Assembly (NCBI GenBank): GCA_002423545.1
Contig: DIWP01000015.1
Location: 5,244-69,243, forward strand
Direction of reading: 5' to 3'
Length of the DNA: 64,000 nucleotides
Source: Thermoleophilia bacterium UBA6103
GTDB taxonomy: Bacteria; Actinomycetota; Thermoleophilia; UBA2241
The notes beneath the pieces are model-generated. The model saw only the letters and a program-made list of their open reading frames with translations. It did no database searches and was not told where the DNA came from. How positions within the stretch are numbered: position 1 is the stretch's first letter; each line of letters starts with the position of its first letter. A program made the translations under genes and the position numbers. This document shows positions 53,729 through 62,033 of the stretch, one piece after another.

Positions 53729-54427
53729 TCACCTGCCGCTCACCAGGCCCAGCCGGCGCAGTACCTTCTCAGAACGCAGCTCGCGCAGCACATCTGACGC
53801 GATCCAGCGAGCGCCGCGTGAGTCGTGGACGGCGATCCGCTCGGCGGCGTCGATCGCCGCCGCATGCAGGTCGGCACTGCGCTTGCCGATGTTCCGCAGC
53901 GCCCAGCTGGCCCCCTTCTTGACCAGGCCGCGGTCGTCGTCGGCCTCCTGCACCACGACCGCCAGGAGCTCCCCGAAGCGTTCGTCCGCGGCCTCCTTGT
54001 CGTGGACGGCCAGGCCCGCCATGAGCGCGTAGCCGCCGCGCCTGACGAGCAGCTCGCTGCGAGAGGGCCACTCCAATGCCTTCTCCCATGCCGGCGCGGC
54101 GCGGTCGAAGAGGCTCGTGCACGCCTGGTCGCAGACATCCCACGAGTCGAAGTCGGCCGCCCACGACTCCATCTGAGCGCCACCGACCAGCGCCGGCCGG
54201 TCGACGAACACGGCCAGAAGCCGCGCCTCGTGGATGCCGCTGCTCCAGAGCTCCGCCGCCACCGCATGGTCGGCTCCGATGTCCTTCGCCATGCGCCGCA
54301 GCTCGTAGACGGACACGCCCAGCGTGCCGTGGCTGCTGATGCCGTATCGTGCCATCGCGGCGACGTTCTCGGGACTCCCCATCTCCCGCAGACGCACCAG
54401 GATGGCGGGACAGTCCCGCTCGACCAC
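53729..54427 (-). CDS. AlkD-like DNA alkylation repair protein
   Basis: A 232-residue HEAT-like repeat protein of the AlkD family, which in characterised members excises N3- and N7-alkylated bases. The segments MARYGISSHGTLGVSVYELRRMAKDIG and FDSWDVCDQACTSLF (family hallmark region with the catalytic Trp/Asp and nearby residues), GYALMAGLAVHDK and WALRNIGKRSADL are recognisable. The exact catalytic Asp and Trp were not aligned. It starts about 290 bp from the ABC operon in the opposite direction and ends 99 bp before the phosphatase. Confidence 0.85.
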   Translation of the reverse strand: MVERDCPAILVRLREMGSPENVAAMARYGISSHGTLGVSVYELRRMAKDIGADHAVAAELWSSGIHEARLLAVFVDRPALVGGAQMESWAADFDSWDVCDQACTSLFDRAAPAWEKALEWPSRSELLVRRGGYALMAGLAVHDKEAADERFGELLAVVVQEADDDRGLVKKGASWALRNIGKRSADLHAAAIDAAERIAVHDSRGARWIASDVLRELRSEKVLRRLGLVSGR

Positions 54428-54617
54428 GTGTACCCCTGATTGGGCGGATCTCGCCGACCGTCACCGGGATCGGACGATCGTCGTTCCTCGTCGCTTCCAT
54501 CTTATCTATCTCTGCCCGGCGCCGGCCGCCCGACGCGCGATCGGCGGCGTGCGGGACCGCGATCGGCGTCGTGCCGGCGGACACCACGCTGCCGGCACGC
54601 ACAGAGGCGCCATGGAC

Positions 54618-54645
54618 TTGACAGAGAATTCATCACTCGTAGAAT
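54618..54645 (+). promoter_or_regulatory. promoter of the ABC exporter operon
   Basis: TTGACA (54618-54623) is a perfect -35 box; after 16 bp TAGAAT (54640-54645) matches five of six bases of the -10 consensus. The leader to the ATG at 54715 is about 63 nt. This is the best vegetative-type promoter in the window, in a stretch much less GC-rich than usual. Confidence 0.75.
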
Positions 54646-54660
54646 TCAACGGCTGTTGAA
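54645..54660. promoter_or_regulatory. 16-bp inverted repeat, candidate TetR operator
   Basis: TTCAAC and GTTGAA form a perfect six-base inverted repeat around GGCT, beginning at the last base of the -10 box and covering the expected start of transcription. A TetR-family gene ends the operon, so autorepression through this site is the simple reading. The two GAATTC hexamers flanking the -10 region add further symmetry. Confidence 0.55.
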
Positions 54661-54714
54661 ACTCACGTCGTCGCTTCCGAGCGTGCGGCGCAGAGTACGG
54701 AGGGAGACGCAGAG

Positions 54715-55821
54715 ATGTGGGCGATCACGGTCAAGGAGCTGCTCCAGCTCAAGCGTGACAAGCGGACGCTGGCGATGATGTTCATGCTGCCGTTCGTGTT
54801 CCTCATCGTGTTCGGCTACGCGGCCAGCTTCGACGTCAAGGAGATCAGCACGCTGGTCGTGGGACCCCACGCCGCACAGGCAGAGGCGCTGCTCCCGGAG
54901 CAGTTCAAGGTCGTCGCCACCGATGCACAGGGCGACCGGGACGACGCCGTCGAGGCCCTCCGCAGAGGTGAGGCGATCGCCGCCGTGGTCACCCCCAAGG
55001 AACCCGGCACACGACCTCAGCTGCTCCTCGACGGCACCGAGCTCTTCGCCACGCAGGCGGCCGAGATCGCGGCCGCCGACGCCGGGCCGGCGAGCGGGGC
55101 CGCCATCGAGATCGAGCCGGAGGTCCTCTTCAATCCCGAGCTGAGGACGTCGGTGATCATGGTCCCCGGCCTGGTGGGCATCATCCTGGTGTTCATCGGC
55201 ACCCTGGCGACCGCGCTCGGCGTGGTGCGCGAGCGGGCCACCGGCACCCTCGAACAGCTTGCCGTGATGCCTTTTCGCGCCGGCGATGTGTTCATCGGCA
55301 AGATCGCCCCTTACTTCCTCGTCGCCGCGCTCGACCTGATCGTCGTGGTGCTCGTCGGCATGCTGGTGTTCGACGTGCCGTTCCGGGGCAGCGTGCTCAC
55401 CTTCGCTCTGGGGTCTGTCATCTTCCTGTTCGTCACCCTGGGCATCGGCGTGCTCATCTCGACCGTCTCGCAGACGCAGGGCCAGGCCATACAGCTGGCG
55501 ATGATGACGTTGCTGCCGCAGTTCCTCCTGTCGGGCCTCTTCTTCCCTCTCTACAGCATGGTGCCGGCGGTGCGCTGGATCGGCTACCTGGTGCCGCTCA
55601 CCTACTACATACGGATCTCTCGCGGCGTGATGGTACGCGGGGCCCCCATCGACGCCCTCTGGCTGCCGTTCCTCATGCTCACGGTCCTGAGCTGCGTCGT
55701 CTTCGGCCTCTCTGTCCTGCGCTTCCGCCGCGACCTGGCTCCGTCGGCGCGCCGTGGCCGCCGCCACAAGCAGGCAGCCACGCACCCGTCGATGGGAGCG
55801 GCCACGGAAGGAGACCTGTGA
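54715..55821 (+). CDS. ABC-2 type exporter permease
   Basis: A 368-residue ABC-2 permease like YbhR/YhhJ. A first membrane helix (TLAMMFMLPFVFLIVFGYAA) is followed by an extracytoplasmic domain of about 130 residues with EALRRGEAIAAVVTP and FNPELRTSVIMVPGL, then five helices and the ERATGTLEQLAVMPF segment that couples to the ATPase. A cytoplasmic basic tail ends the protein. The single promoter at 54618 serves it. It overlaps the ATPase gene by four bases. Relatives export drugs or other hydrophobic compounds; the substrate here is unknown. Confidence 0.9.
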   Translation: MWAITVKELLQLKRDKRTLAMMFMLPFVFLIVFGYAASFDVKEISTLVVGPHAAQAEALLPEQFKVVATDAQGDRDDAVEALRRGEAIAAVVTPKEPGTRPQLLLDGTELFATQAAEIAAADAGPASGAAIEIEPEVLFNPELRTSVIMVPGLVGIILVFIGTLATALGVVRERATGTLEQLAVMPFRAGDVFIGKIAPYFLVAALDLIVVVLVGMLVFDVPFRGSVLTFALGSVIFLFVTLGIGVLISTVSQTQGQAIQLAMMTLLPQFLLSGLFFPLYSMVPAVRWIGYLVPLTYYIRISRGVMVRGAPIDALWLPFLMLTVLSCVVFGLSVLRFRRDLAPSARRGRRHKQAATHPSMGAATEGDL

Positions 55822-57737
55822 GCACGCCCGACCCGTCCCACCCCTGCGCGGTCGACGGGCTGACGGTGCGCTACGGGCGGCACATGGCGCTGCAGGACGT
55901 CACGCTGGCGGTGCCGTCCGGTGCCATCACAGCCGTGGTCGGCGGCGACGGCGCCGGCAAGACGACCTTGTCACGGACCGTCGCCGGCCTCGTACGGCCG
56001 AGCGCCGGTGAGGTCCGCCGGCCGGACCGACGCGATCTCGGCTTCATCTCCGGCACCACCGGCGTCTACCGCGACCTCACGGTCGCCGAGAACCTCGACT
56101 TCGCGGCCCGCGCCTACGGCGCCGCGACCGGATCCAGCGGGCGCCGCGATGAGCTGCTCGAGCGGATCGGCCTCGCCGGTTTCGAGGGTCGTCTGGCCGG
56201 CGACTTGTCCGGTGGCATGCGGCAGAAGCTGGCCGTGGCGCTGGCACTCCTGCATCAGCCGCGGGTGCTCATCCTCGACGAGGCCACCACCGGCGTCGAT
56301 CCGGTGAGCCGGGCGGAGCTGTGGCGCACCGTCTCCGGGGCGGCTGCCGACGGTGCCGCCGTGCTCATGGCGACGACCTACCTCGACGAAGCCGAGCGCG
56401 CCGGCTGGATCTGCCTGCTCGACCGCGGTCGGATGCTGCTCTCGGCGCCACCCGCCGAGATCGTGGCGACCGTCCGCGACGGGATATACGTCGCGCCGGC
56501 CGGCGACACCGCGCCGGCCCAGCCGGCCTGGCGCAGCGGCACCACATGGCGCATCTGGTCGCCGGACGGCCCTCCGCCATGCCCCGCCGGCCGGGTGACG
56601 CCGGCCGCAGCAGACCTGACCGACGCGGTCATCGTCGCCATGCTCAGGGCCGAGCCGGTGCCGACCGACAAGGACGCGCTCCCGATCACGCATCTCCCGC
56701 CCATCGCCACGACAATCGAAGACGACGACCCGCCGGCGGCTTCGAGACTCGAGAAGGCGCCCAGCCCCGCCCCGCCGGATGCGGGCTCCGCCGTCGGCGG
56801 AGCCACGCGCACCAGCATTCCGGGAACGGCTCGCGACGACGACAGCCTTGTCGTCGGCCGTGGCCTGGTGCGCCGCTTCGGCTCGTTCACTGCCGTCGAC
56901 CATGTGGACATCGCGGTGTGCCCCGGCGAGGTCGTCGGCCTGCTGGGCGCCAACGGCGCCGGCAAGACGACGCTGATCCGTCTCCTCCTGGGCCTGCTGT
57001 TGCCGACCGCCGGCGAGATCTCACTGCTCGGACTGCCGCCCTCGCGGGCGACGCGCAGGCAGACCGGCTACGTCCCGCAGGGCCTGGGACTGTGGGACGA
57101 CCTGACCGTCACCGAGAACCTGCTGTTCGCGACGGCCGCCTTCGGCGTGCGTCCGCCCGCCGCACTCGACCCGGATCTGAGCGCCGCCGGTGACACACTC
57201 GTCAGAGACCTGCCCCTCGGCCTTCGCCGGCGGCTCGCGTTCGCGGCCGCGCTCGCACACACTCCACGCCTGCTGGTCCTCGATGAGCCCACGTCGGGCG
57301 TCGATCCACTGGCTCGCGCCCGTCTCTGGGAGACGGTCCGCACGGCGGCGACGACCGGCGTCGGTGTCCTGGTCACGACCCACTACATGGCCGAGGCGAG
57401 TCAGTGCGACCGCCTGATCATCATGGCCGGCGGTCGCATCGCGCTGTCCGGAACGGTCTCCGACCTGGTCGGAAGCCGGACCGCCGCCGAGATCGACTGT
57501 GGCGACTGGTCGGCCGCGTTCGCGGCGCTGGACGGCGCCGGGCTGCCGGTCTCCCTGAACGGCCGGCGGCTGCGCGTGCCGGTCGCCGCTGCGACGATCG
57601 CCGAGAAGACGCTGGCCGATCACGGTCTGGCGGCACGACTGCACCGGGTCCCCGCCTCTCTCGAGGAGGTCTTCGTCGAGATCACAGCCGGACGCCACCC
57701 GGACCCGGACAGCCCCATCGAGGAGACGGCTCCATGA
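55818..57737 (+). CDS. ABC exporter ATPase with two nucleotide-binding domains
   Basis: A 639-residue ATPase with two complete NBDs in one chain, as in YbhF. NBD1: Walker A GGDGAGKTTL near residue 45, signature LSGGMRQKLAVAL, Walker B VLILDEATTGVD. NBD2: Walker A GANGAGKTTL (about 375-385), an unusual signature LPLGLRRRLAFAAAL (LSGGQ-type motif replaced) and Walker B LLVLDEPTSGVD. A Pro/Ala-rich linker of about 100 residues separates them. The GTG at 55818 follows GAAGGAG and overlaps the permease stop. The atypical NBD2 signature may reflect an asymmetric catalytic cycle. Confidence 0.9.
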   Translation: MSTPDPSHPCAVDGLTVRYGRHMALQDVTLAVPSGAITAVVGGDGAGKTTLSRTVAGLVRPSAGEVRRPDRRDLGFISGTTGVYRDLTVAENLDFAARAYGAATGSSGRRDELLERIGLAGFEGRLAGDLSGGMRQKLAVALALLHQPRVLILDEATTGVDPVSRAELWRTVSGAAADGAAVLMATTYLDEAERAGWICLLDRGRMLLSAPPAEIVATVRDGIYVAPAGDTAPAQPAWRSGTTWRIWSPDGPPPCPAGRVTPAAADLTDAVIVAMLRAEPVPTDKDALPITHLPPIATTIEDDDPPAASRLEKAPSPAPPDAGSAVGGATRTSIPGTARDDDSLVVGRGLVRRFGSFTAVDHVDIAVCPGEVVGLLGANGAGKTTLIRLLLGLLLPTAGEISLLGLPPSRATRRQTGYVPQGLGLWDDLTVTENLLFATAAFGVRPPAALDPDLSAAGDTLVRDLPLGLRRRLAFAAALAHTPRLLVLDEPTSGVDPLARARLWETVRTAATTGVGVLVTTHYMAEASQCDRLIIMAGGRIALSGTVSDLVGSRTAAEIDCGDWSAAFAALDGAGLPVSLNGRRLRVPVAAATIAEKTLADHGLAARLHRVPASLEEVFVEITAGRHPDPDSPIEETAP

Positions 57738-57799
57738 GCGCCCCCGACCTTTCGCCGAACGCCTGCGAAGCGTCGGCGGACGGAGGACTGCCGGCATGA
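57734..57799 (+). CDS. 21-aa ORF coupled between ABC ATPase and TetR genes
   Basis: The ATG at 57734 overlaps the ATPase stop (ATGA), and its own TGA at 57797 overlaps the TetR ATG (ATGA). An AGGAGA site lies eight bases upstream of its start, and a GGAGG site inside its 3' end serves TetR. The peptide MSAPDLSPNACEASADGGLPA is not basic, hydrophobic or repetitive. It might be a real microprotein or a device that couples translation of the regulator to that of the exporter. Confidence 0.45.
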   Translation: MSAPDLSPNACEASADGGLPA

Positions 57800-58611
57800 G
57801 CGATCGTCGCCCGGCACCGCGGACGCCGGCCGGCGCCGGCCGGCGGGCGCACAGCGGACGCCGGCCGGGGGCGCCCGACACCCGCCGCGACATCCTGCAC
57901 GCGGCGCGAGAGCTGTTCGCCGCCCGCGGCTACGAGCGCGCGACCATCCGCGCCGTCGCCGCGGCGGCACATGTCGACCCGGCCCTTGTACATCACTACT
58001 TCGGGACCAAGGACGACCTGCTGACGGCGGCGCTGACGCCACCCATCGATGTGGCCGAACGCCTGCCGCGCGTGTTCGCCGCTGTCGGAGGTACCGCCGG
58101 CGAGCGGATCGCGCGCGCCTTCCTCGGCATCTGGGAAGACCCGGAGCTGCGGCCCGCGTACATGGCGATCGTGCGCTGCGCCGCCTCGCACTCGCAGGCC
58201 GCCGACATCATGCGCGGGGTGCTGGCGCGACAGGTCATCGGCCCCATGGTCGCCACCATCCCTGCCGCCGACGCGCCGCTGCGCGCCACGCTGGTGGCCG
58301 CGCAGCTCATCGGCCTGGCGATGGCGCGCTACCTGACCCGCCTGGAGCCTCTGGCCCAGATCGACGTCGAGACGCTCGTGGCCGCCGTCGCCCCGACCAT
58401 CGACCGGTATCTCACCGCACCGCTGCCCGAAGAGAGCGGACCACGCACGAGGCCGCCATCGGGTGAACGAGACGGAGGGCACGGCGACCGTACCGGGGAT
58501 CGCGCCCCCGGCGACACCGGCCCGAGGCTTCCGGGCGGCGGCGATCAGCGCCGCGATCGCGTCGAGCCGGAACGACATGGCGGTGGCCCTCACGGTCAGC
58601 CGTCGAGTTGA
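57796..58611 (+). CDS. TetR/AcrR-family regulator
   Basis: A 271-residue regulator. After a basic N-terminus of about 30 residues the TetR HTH domain is clear: RRDILHAARELFAARGYE, then IRAVAAAAHVDPALVHHYFGTKDDLL. The ligand-binding half is helical (about 95-205) and resembles TetR_C-type repressors. The last 60 residues are charged, Gly/Arg-rich and likely disordered. It probably represses the exporter operon through the inverted repeat at 54645. A GGAGG eight bases before the ATG lies within the 21-codon ORF. Confidence 0.9.
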   Translation: MSDRRPAPRTPAGAGRRAHSGRRPGAPDTRRDILHAARELFAARGYERATIRAVAAAAHVDPALVHHYFGTKDDLLTAALTPPIDVAERLPRVFAAVGGTAGERIARAFLGIWEDPELRPAYMAIVRCAASHSQAADIMRGVLARQVIGPMVATIPAADAPLRATLVAAQLIGLAMARYLTRLEPLAQIDVETLVAAVAPTIDRYLTAPLPEESGPRTRPPSGERDGGHGDRTGDRAPGDTGPRLPGGGDQRRDRVEPERHGGGPHGQPSS

Positions 58612-58647
58612 CGTACAATAGGCCACAGGCAGGAGGCAGCGGTCGCC

Positions 58648-58791
58648 ATGATACGGACGGACTTCGAGTCCTTGCGCACTTTTCGCTTCGTCCTCCGTTC
58701 TGCCGGCCGGTCTCCTGCTGCTGCATGCCGAGAGCAGGTGATGCGCGGCACACCGTCTGCCACGCATGAACGGGAGGAGGGCCGCGGATGA
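58648..58791 (+). CDS. 47-aa ORF coupled to the radical SAM gene
   Basis: From the ATG at 58648 (AGGAGG 11 bases upstream) a 47-codon frame runs to a TGA at 58789 that overlaps the radical SAM ATG (ATGA). The peptide starts MIRTDFESLRTFRFVLRSAG, is rich in Arg, and has a single Cys (PAAACREQ). A TACAAT at 58614 could be a -10 box, but no proper -35 is seen. The place and coupling would fit a leader peptide or a peptide substrate of the radical SAM enzyme; the composition is also compatible with chance in GC-rich DNA. Confidence 0.35.
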   Translation: MIRTDFESLRTFRFVLRSAGRSPAAACREQVMRGTPSATHEREEGRG

Positions 58792-60188
58792 GCCGTAAGG
58801 GAACGCTGTACAACGCCGTCCAGCGACGCGCCATCGACCAGGTGCTGAAGCTGGCCACCAGCGACAACAAGAAGAGCATCCTCGCCGCGGCGGCGATCGC
58901 CGAGAAGATGACTCCGGCGCACCGCAAGCGCGAGCTGAACTGGGTCGTCGATCAGATCAGAGAAGAGACGCCGGTGCTGCAGATCGTCCGGCATGTCGTC
59001 CGCGACCTGAGCCCTGCCTGCCGCGAGAAGGCCATCCAGAACCTCATCCTGACCGCCCTGCTGCAGACATCGTCCACGCGCGAGGCCTTCACCGAGCGCA
59101 CCGGCGCCCATACGCCGCTGATCATCCTCATCAGCCCCACCATGCGCTGCAACCTCACCTGCGAGGGCTGCTACGCCGCCGAGTATCCGCCCGACGCAGA
59201 CATGAGCCCCGAACTGCTGCAGAGCATCGTCGACCAGGCCAACGACATCGGCATCTATCTGTTCACGATCCTCGGCGGCGAGCCGTTCGTCAAGCCGGAC
59301 CTGCTCGATTTCTGCGAGCAGAACAGCGACTCCTACTTCCAGGTGTACACCAACGGCACGCTCATAGACGACGATGCGGTCGCGCAGCTCGCCCGCATCG
59401 GCAACGTCGCTCCCATGCTCAGCATCGAGGGAGACAAGGAGGCCACCGACGCCCGCCGCGGCGACGGCGTCTACGACCTGCTCATGGAGACGATGGACAA
59501 GCTGAAGGCCGCCGGCGTCGGCTTCGGCACCTCGTCCACCGTGACCCGGCGCAACTACAAGTACCTCGTCAGCGACGAGTTCGTCGACCTCCTGGTCGGC
59601 AAGGGCGCCATCATCGGCTGGAACTTCCTCTACATGCCGCTCGGACGCGAGCCCGACCTGAGCCTCATGCTCAAGCCTGAGGAGCGCAACGAGTTCCGCG
59701 AGGGCGTCCTGCGCGTCCGTTCGCAGAAGCCGCTGTTCGCCCTCGATTTCTGGGGCGACGCGCCGCTCGTCGGTGGCTGCATCGCCGCCAAGTGGTACAT
59801 GCACATCAACAGCGAGGGCTGGGTCGAGCCCTGCATCTTCACCCACTTCGCCACGCACAACATCAAGGAGTGCACGCTGGAGGAGGCCATCACGTCGCCG
59901 TACTTCTCGGAGATCCGGCGCCGCCAGCCGTACAACCACAATCTCCTGATGCCGTGCATGTGGATCGACAACCCGAACCAGTCGCGCGAGATCATGGCCG
60001 CGACCGGAGCGCGGCCCACCCACGACGGCGCCGACGTCATGCTCAACGATCTCCAGGAGCAACTCGACGAGTACGCCGCCGGCGTCGATCAGGTCTTCAC
60101 GCCGGTGTGGTCATGCATGGGCGGCGATCCGCTCACCCGGTACACCGAGGAGCGAGAGAAGGCACGCAAGCGCGCCGCCGGCGAGTGA
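58788..60188 (+). CDS. radical SAM enzyme
   Basis: A 466-residue radical SAM protein with a helical N-terminal extension of about 110 residues, the cluster motif CNLTCEGCYA (Cys121, Cys125, Cys128), the SAM loop TILGGEPFVKPD, and a C-terminal part with further cysteines (Cys in VGGCIAAKWY, EPCIFTHF, LMPCMWI and WSCMGGD). The last set resembles auxiliary-cluster (SPASM-like) ligands, common in peptide-modifying members but also in other enzymes. The reaction is not known. A GGGAGGAGGG site precedes the ATG, and a strong terminator follows at 60233. Confidence 0.88.
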   Translation: MSRKGTLYNAVQRRAIDQVLKLATSDNKKSILAAAAIAEKMTPAHRKRELNWVVDQIREETPVLQIVRHVVRDLSPACREKAIQNLILTALLQTSSTREAFTERTGAHTPLIILISPTMRCNLTCEGCYAAEYPPDADMSPELLQSIVDQANDIGIYLFTILGGEPFVKPDLLDFCEQNSDSYFQVYTNGTLIDDDAVAQLARIGNVAPMLSIEGDKEATDARRGDGVYDLLMETMDKLKAAGVGFGTSSTVTRRNYKYLVSDEFVDLLVGKGAIIGWNFLYMPLGREPDLSLMLKPEERNEFREGVLRVRSQKPLFALDFWGDAPLVGGCIAAKWYMHINSEGWVEPCIFTHFATHNIKECTLEEAITSPYFSEIRRRQPYNHNLLMPCMWIDNPNQSREIMAATGARPTHDGADVMLNDLQEQLDEYAAGVDQVFTPVWSCMGGDPLTRYTEEREKARKRAAGE

Positions 60189-60232
60189 GCCGTCGGGACG
60201 CCGGACGACCGCGGTCCGGCAAGCGTTGACGA

Positions 60233-60256
60233 GGGGGGCGCCACACGGCGCCCCCC
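60233..60256 (+). terminator. intrinsic terminator after the radical SAM gene
   Basis: A perfect 10-bp GC stem (arms 60233-60242 and 60247-60256) with a four-base ACAC loop is followed by TTCTCGTT, a T-rich stretch by the standards of this genome. It lies 44 bp after the gene and probably also serves the converging antiporter gene on the other strand. Confidence 0.85.
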
Positions 60257-60308
60257 TTCTCGTTGCAGAGACGGGGCAGCAGCGATGTGGAGACGGGACG
60301 CCGCAGCT

Positions 60309-61463
60309 TCAGACCGAGCGCTGCTGCGGCAGCGCCGGCGGCTTCACCTTGACGAGGCCCGCATAGCGCGTCGCCAGCGGCCCGACGACGGCCGTGATGA
60401 GGACGTACGTCACCGCCAGGGGACCGAGACGGGCCTGCGCTCCTGCGACTACGGCGAGGTCGGCGATGACCACCGAGAACTCACCGCGTGACATGAGTGC
60501 GGCGCCCGCCCGTACCCGGCCGGGCAGTGCACACGACCCGGCTGCGATCCAGCCGGTCGCCAGCTTGGTCAGCATCGTCACGATCGCCAGGACCAGCGCC
60601 GGGACTATCACTCCCGGGATCGACCCGACCTCCACGCCGGCCGCGAAGAGCAGGAAGAACACCGCCGCCAGCAGGTCCCGCAGCGGGCCGAGGACGGTGC
60701 GAGCCCGTTCGACCAGCGAGCCGGAGAGAGCGATCCCCAGCAGGAACGCCCCCACGGCGGCCGAGAACTGCAGTAGCTCGCCGAGGGCGGCCACCAGCAG
60801 AAGCAGCGCCAGGACGCTCAGCAGCACGACCTCGTCGGAGGCGTGCGTGAGGATCCGCGTGACATGTCGGCCGTGCCGCAGCGCCATGTAGAGCGCCAGG
60901 AGGACGGTGCTCACCGCGATGACGACAGAGAGGAACCCGCTCAGAAAGCCGCCGCCGGCGAGCGCCACCGTCACCAGCGGCAGGTAGATCGCCATGGCCA
61001 GGTCCTCGGTCACCAGGAGCGAGAGGACGGCCGGCGTCTCTCGGTTACCGAGACGGTTGAGGTCGTCGAGGACCTTGGCGATGATGCCCGACGACGAGAT
61101 GTACGTGATGCCGCCGAGTACGACCGATTCCAGGACCGACCAGCCGAGGATGAAGCCGGCGGCGAATCCGGGCGTGAAGTTGAGCAGGAAGTCGACGGCA
61201 CTCCCGAGACGGCTGGTGCGCAGGCTGGCGCTCAGCTCTTCCCCTGTGTACTCGAGGCCGAGCATGAACAGCAGCAGCGCCACGGCGATGTCGGCCTCAA
61301 GCTGGATCGCCTCGCGCGAGAGGTCCACCCCCCCGAGAGCGCTCACGGCGAGGCCGGCGAGCAGATACAGAGGGATCGGCGAGAAGCCGGTATGAGCGGC
61401 GAGGCGGGCGAGCAGGGCAAGGGCGAGGATGATGGCGCCGAGTTCGAGCAGGACCACCTCCAT
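60309..61463 (-). CDS. CPA2 cation/proton antiporter (KhtU-like)
   Basis: A 384-residue transporter with about 12 membrane segments and the CPA2 pattern (LEADIAVALLLFMLGLEYTGEEL, YISSSGIIAKVLDDL, LLVTEDLAMAIYLPL, AVGAFLLGIALSG, ALMSRGEFSVVIADL). There is no soluble RCK domain in this chain; the neighbour at 61478 supplies it. Relatives such as KhtU move K+ against H+. The ATG at 61463 has GGAGG five bases upstream; the TTG six codons earlier has no ribosome site. The pair is probably co-transcribed. Confidence 0.9.
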   Translation of the reverse strand: MEVVLLELGAIILALALLARLAAHTGFSPIPLYLLAGLAVSALGGVDLSREAIQLEADIAVALLLFMLGLEYTGEELSASLRTSRLGSAVDFLLNFTPGFAAGFILGWSVLESVVLGGITYISSSGIIAKVLDDLNRLGNRETPAVLSLLVTEDLAMAIYLPLVTVALAGGGFLSGFLSVVIAVSTVLLALYMALRHGRHVTRILTHASDEVVLLSVLALLLLVAALGELLQFSAAVGAFLLGIALSGSLVERARTVLGPLRDLLAAVFFLLFAAGVEVGSIPGVIVPALVLAIVTMLTKLATGWIAAGSCALPGRVRAGAALMSRGEFSVVIADLAVVAGAQARLGPLAVTYVLITAVVGPLATRYAGLVKVKPPALPQQRSV

Positions 61464-61477
61464 GCCCGCCGCCTCCG

Positions 61478-61963
61478 TCAACCGCCCGTCAGAAGAGCCG
61501 TGAGTGCGTCCACGCCCTCGCGCGTGCCGACAAGGACCGCCGTGTCGTCGGCCTGCAGCGCGAAGGTCGACGCTGGTGAGGCGATCGTCTCCCCCTCGCG
61601 GACGACGGCCACGATCGATGCGTCCACGTCCTCGACGTGCTCGACGTCGTACACGGTCTTCCCGGGTGCGTGAGAGCGCTTCGCGACCTCGACCCAGTCG
61701 ATGGAAAGCCCGCCCAGGGCGAGCTGCAGCTTGGCGATCTCTCCGGTGCTGTGCGACACGCCCATCGCCTCGACGAGCGCCAGCGCCTCTTCCTCGTCGA
61801 GGTGCATGACCTCCTGGCAGACATCGGGGTCCTGCGGGCTGCAGACGATGACGTCGCGGCGGCCGCTGCGATGCACGATGACGCCGACGCGCTCACCGCC
61901 CTTGGCGGTGAAGTCGAAGCGGACGCCGACGCCCGGCAGGCGAGTCTCTCTGATCGGCAGCAT
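61478..61963 (-). CDS. KhtT-like regulatory subunit with RCK_C domain
   Basis: A 161-residue soluble protein. The N-terminal half has the KhtT pattern (PIRETRLPGVGVRFDF, VGVIVHRSGRRDVIV) and a helical DEEEALALVEAM. The C-terminal half is an RCK_C/TrkA_C domain (ASIVAVVREGETIASPAS, LQADDTAVLVGTREGVDAL), which in KhtT binds cyclic di-AMP and senses pH to gate the antiporter. The gene lies 14 bp upstream of the antiporter gene, in the order known for khtT-khtU. Whether c-di-AMP is the ligand here is inferred. Confidence 0.87.
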   Translation of the reverse strand: MLPIRETRLPGVGVRFDFTAKGGERVGVIVHRSGRRDVIVCSPQDPDVCQEVMHLDEEEALALVEAMGVSHSTGEIAKLQLALGGLSIDWVEVAKRSHAPGKTVYDVEHVEDVDASIVAVVREGETIASPASTFALQADDTAVLVGTREGVDALTALLTGG

Positions 61964-62033
61964 GCGCGCATGATATCCCAACCGGTCGGCGACCCGCGCC
62001 GCACTGCGGGGCCACGCCGCTCCGTGACGGCCC

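Noticed and set aside
58608..58619. TTGACG next to TACAAT as a promoter for the radical SAM unit
   Set aside because: The two boxes abut with no spacer, and no -35 lies 16-18 bp before TACAAT.
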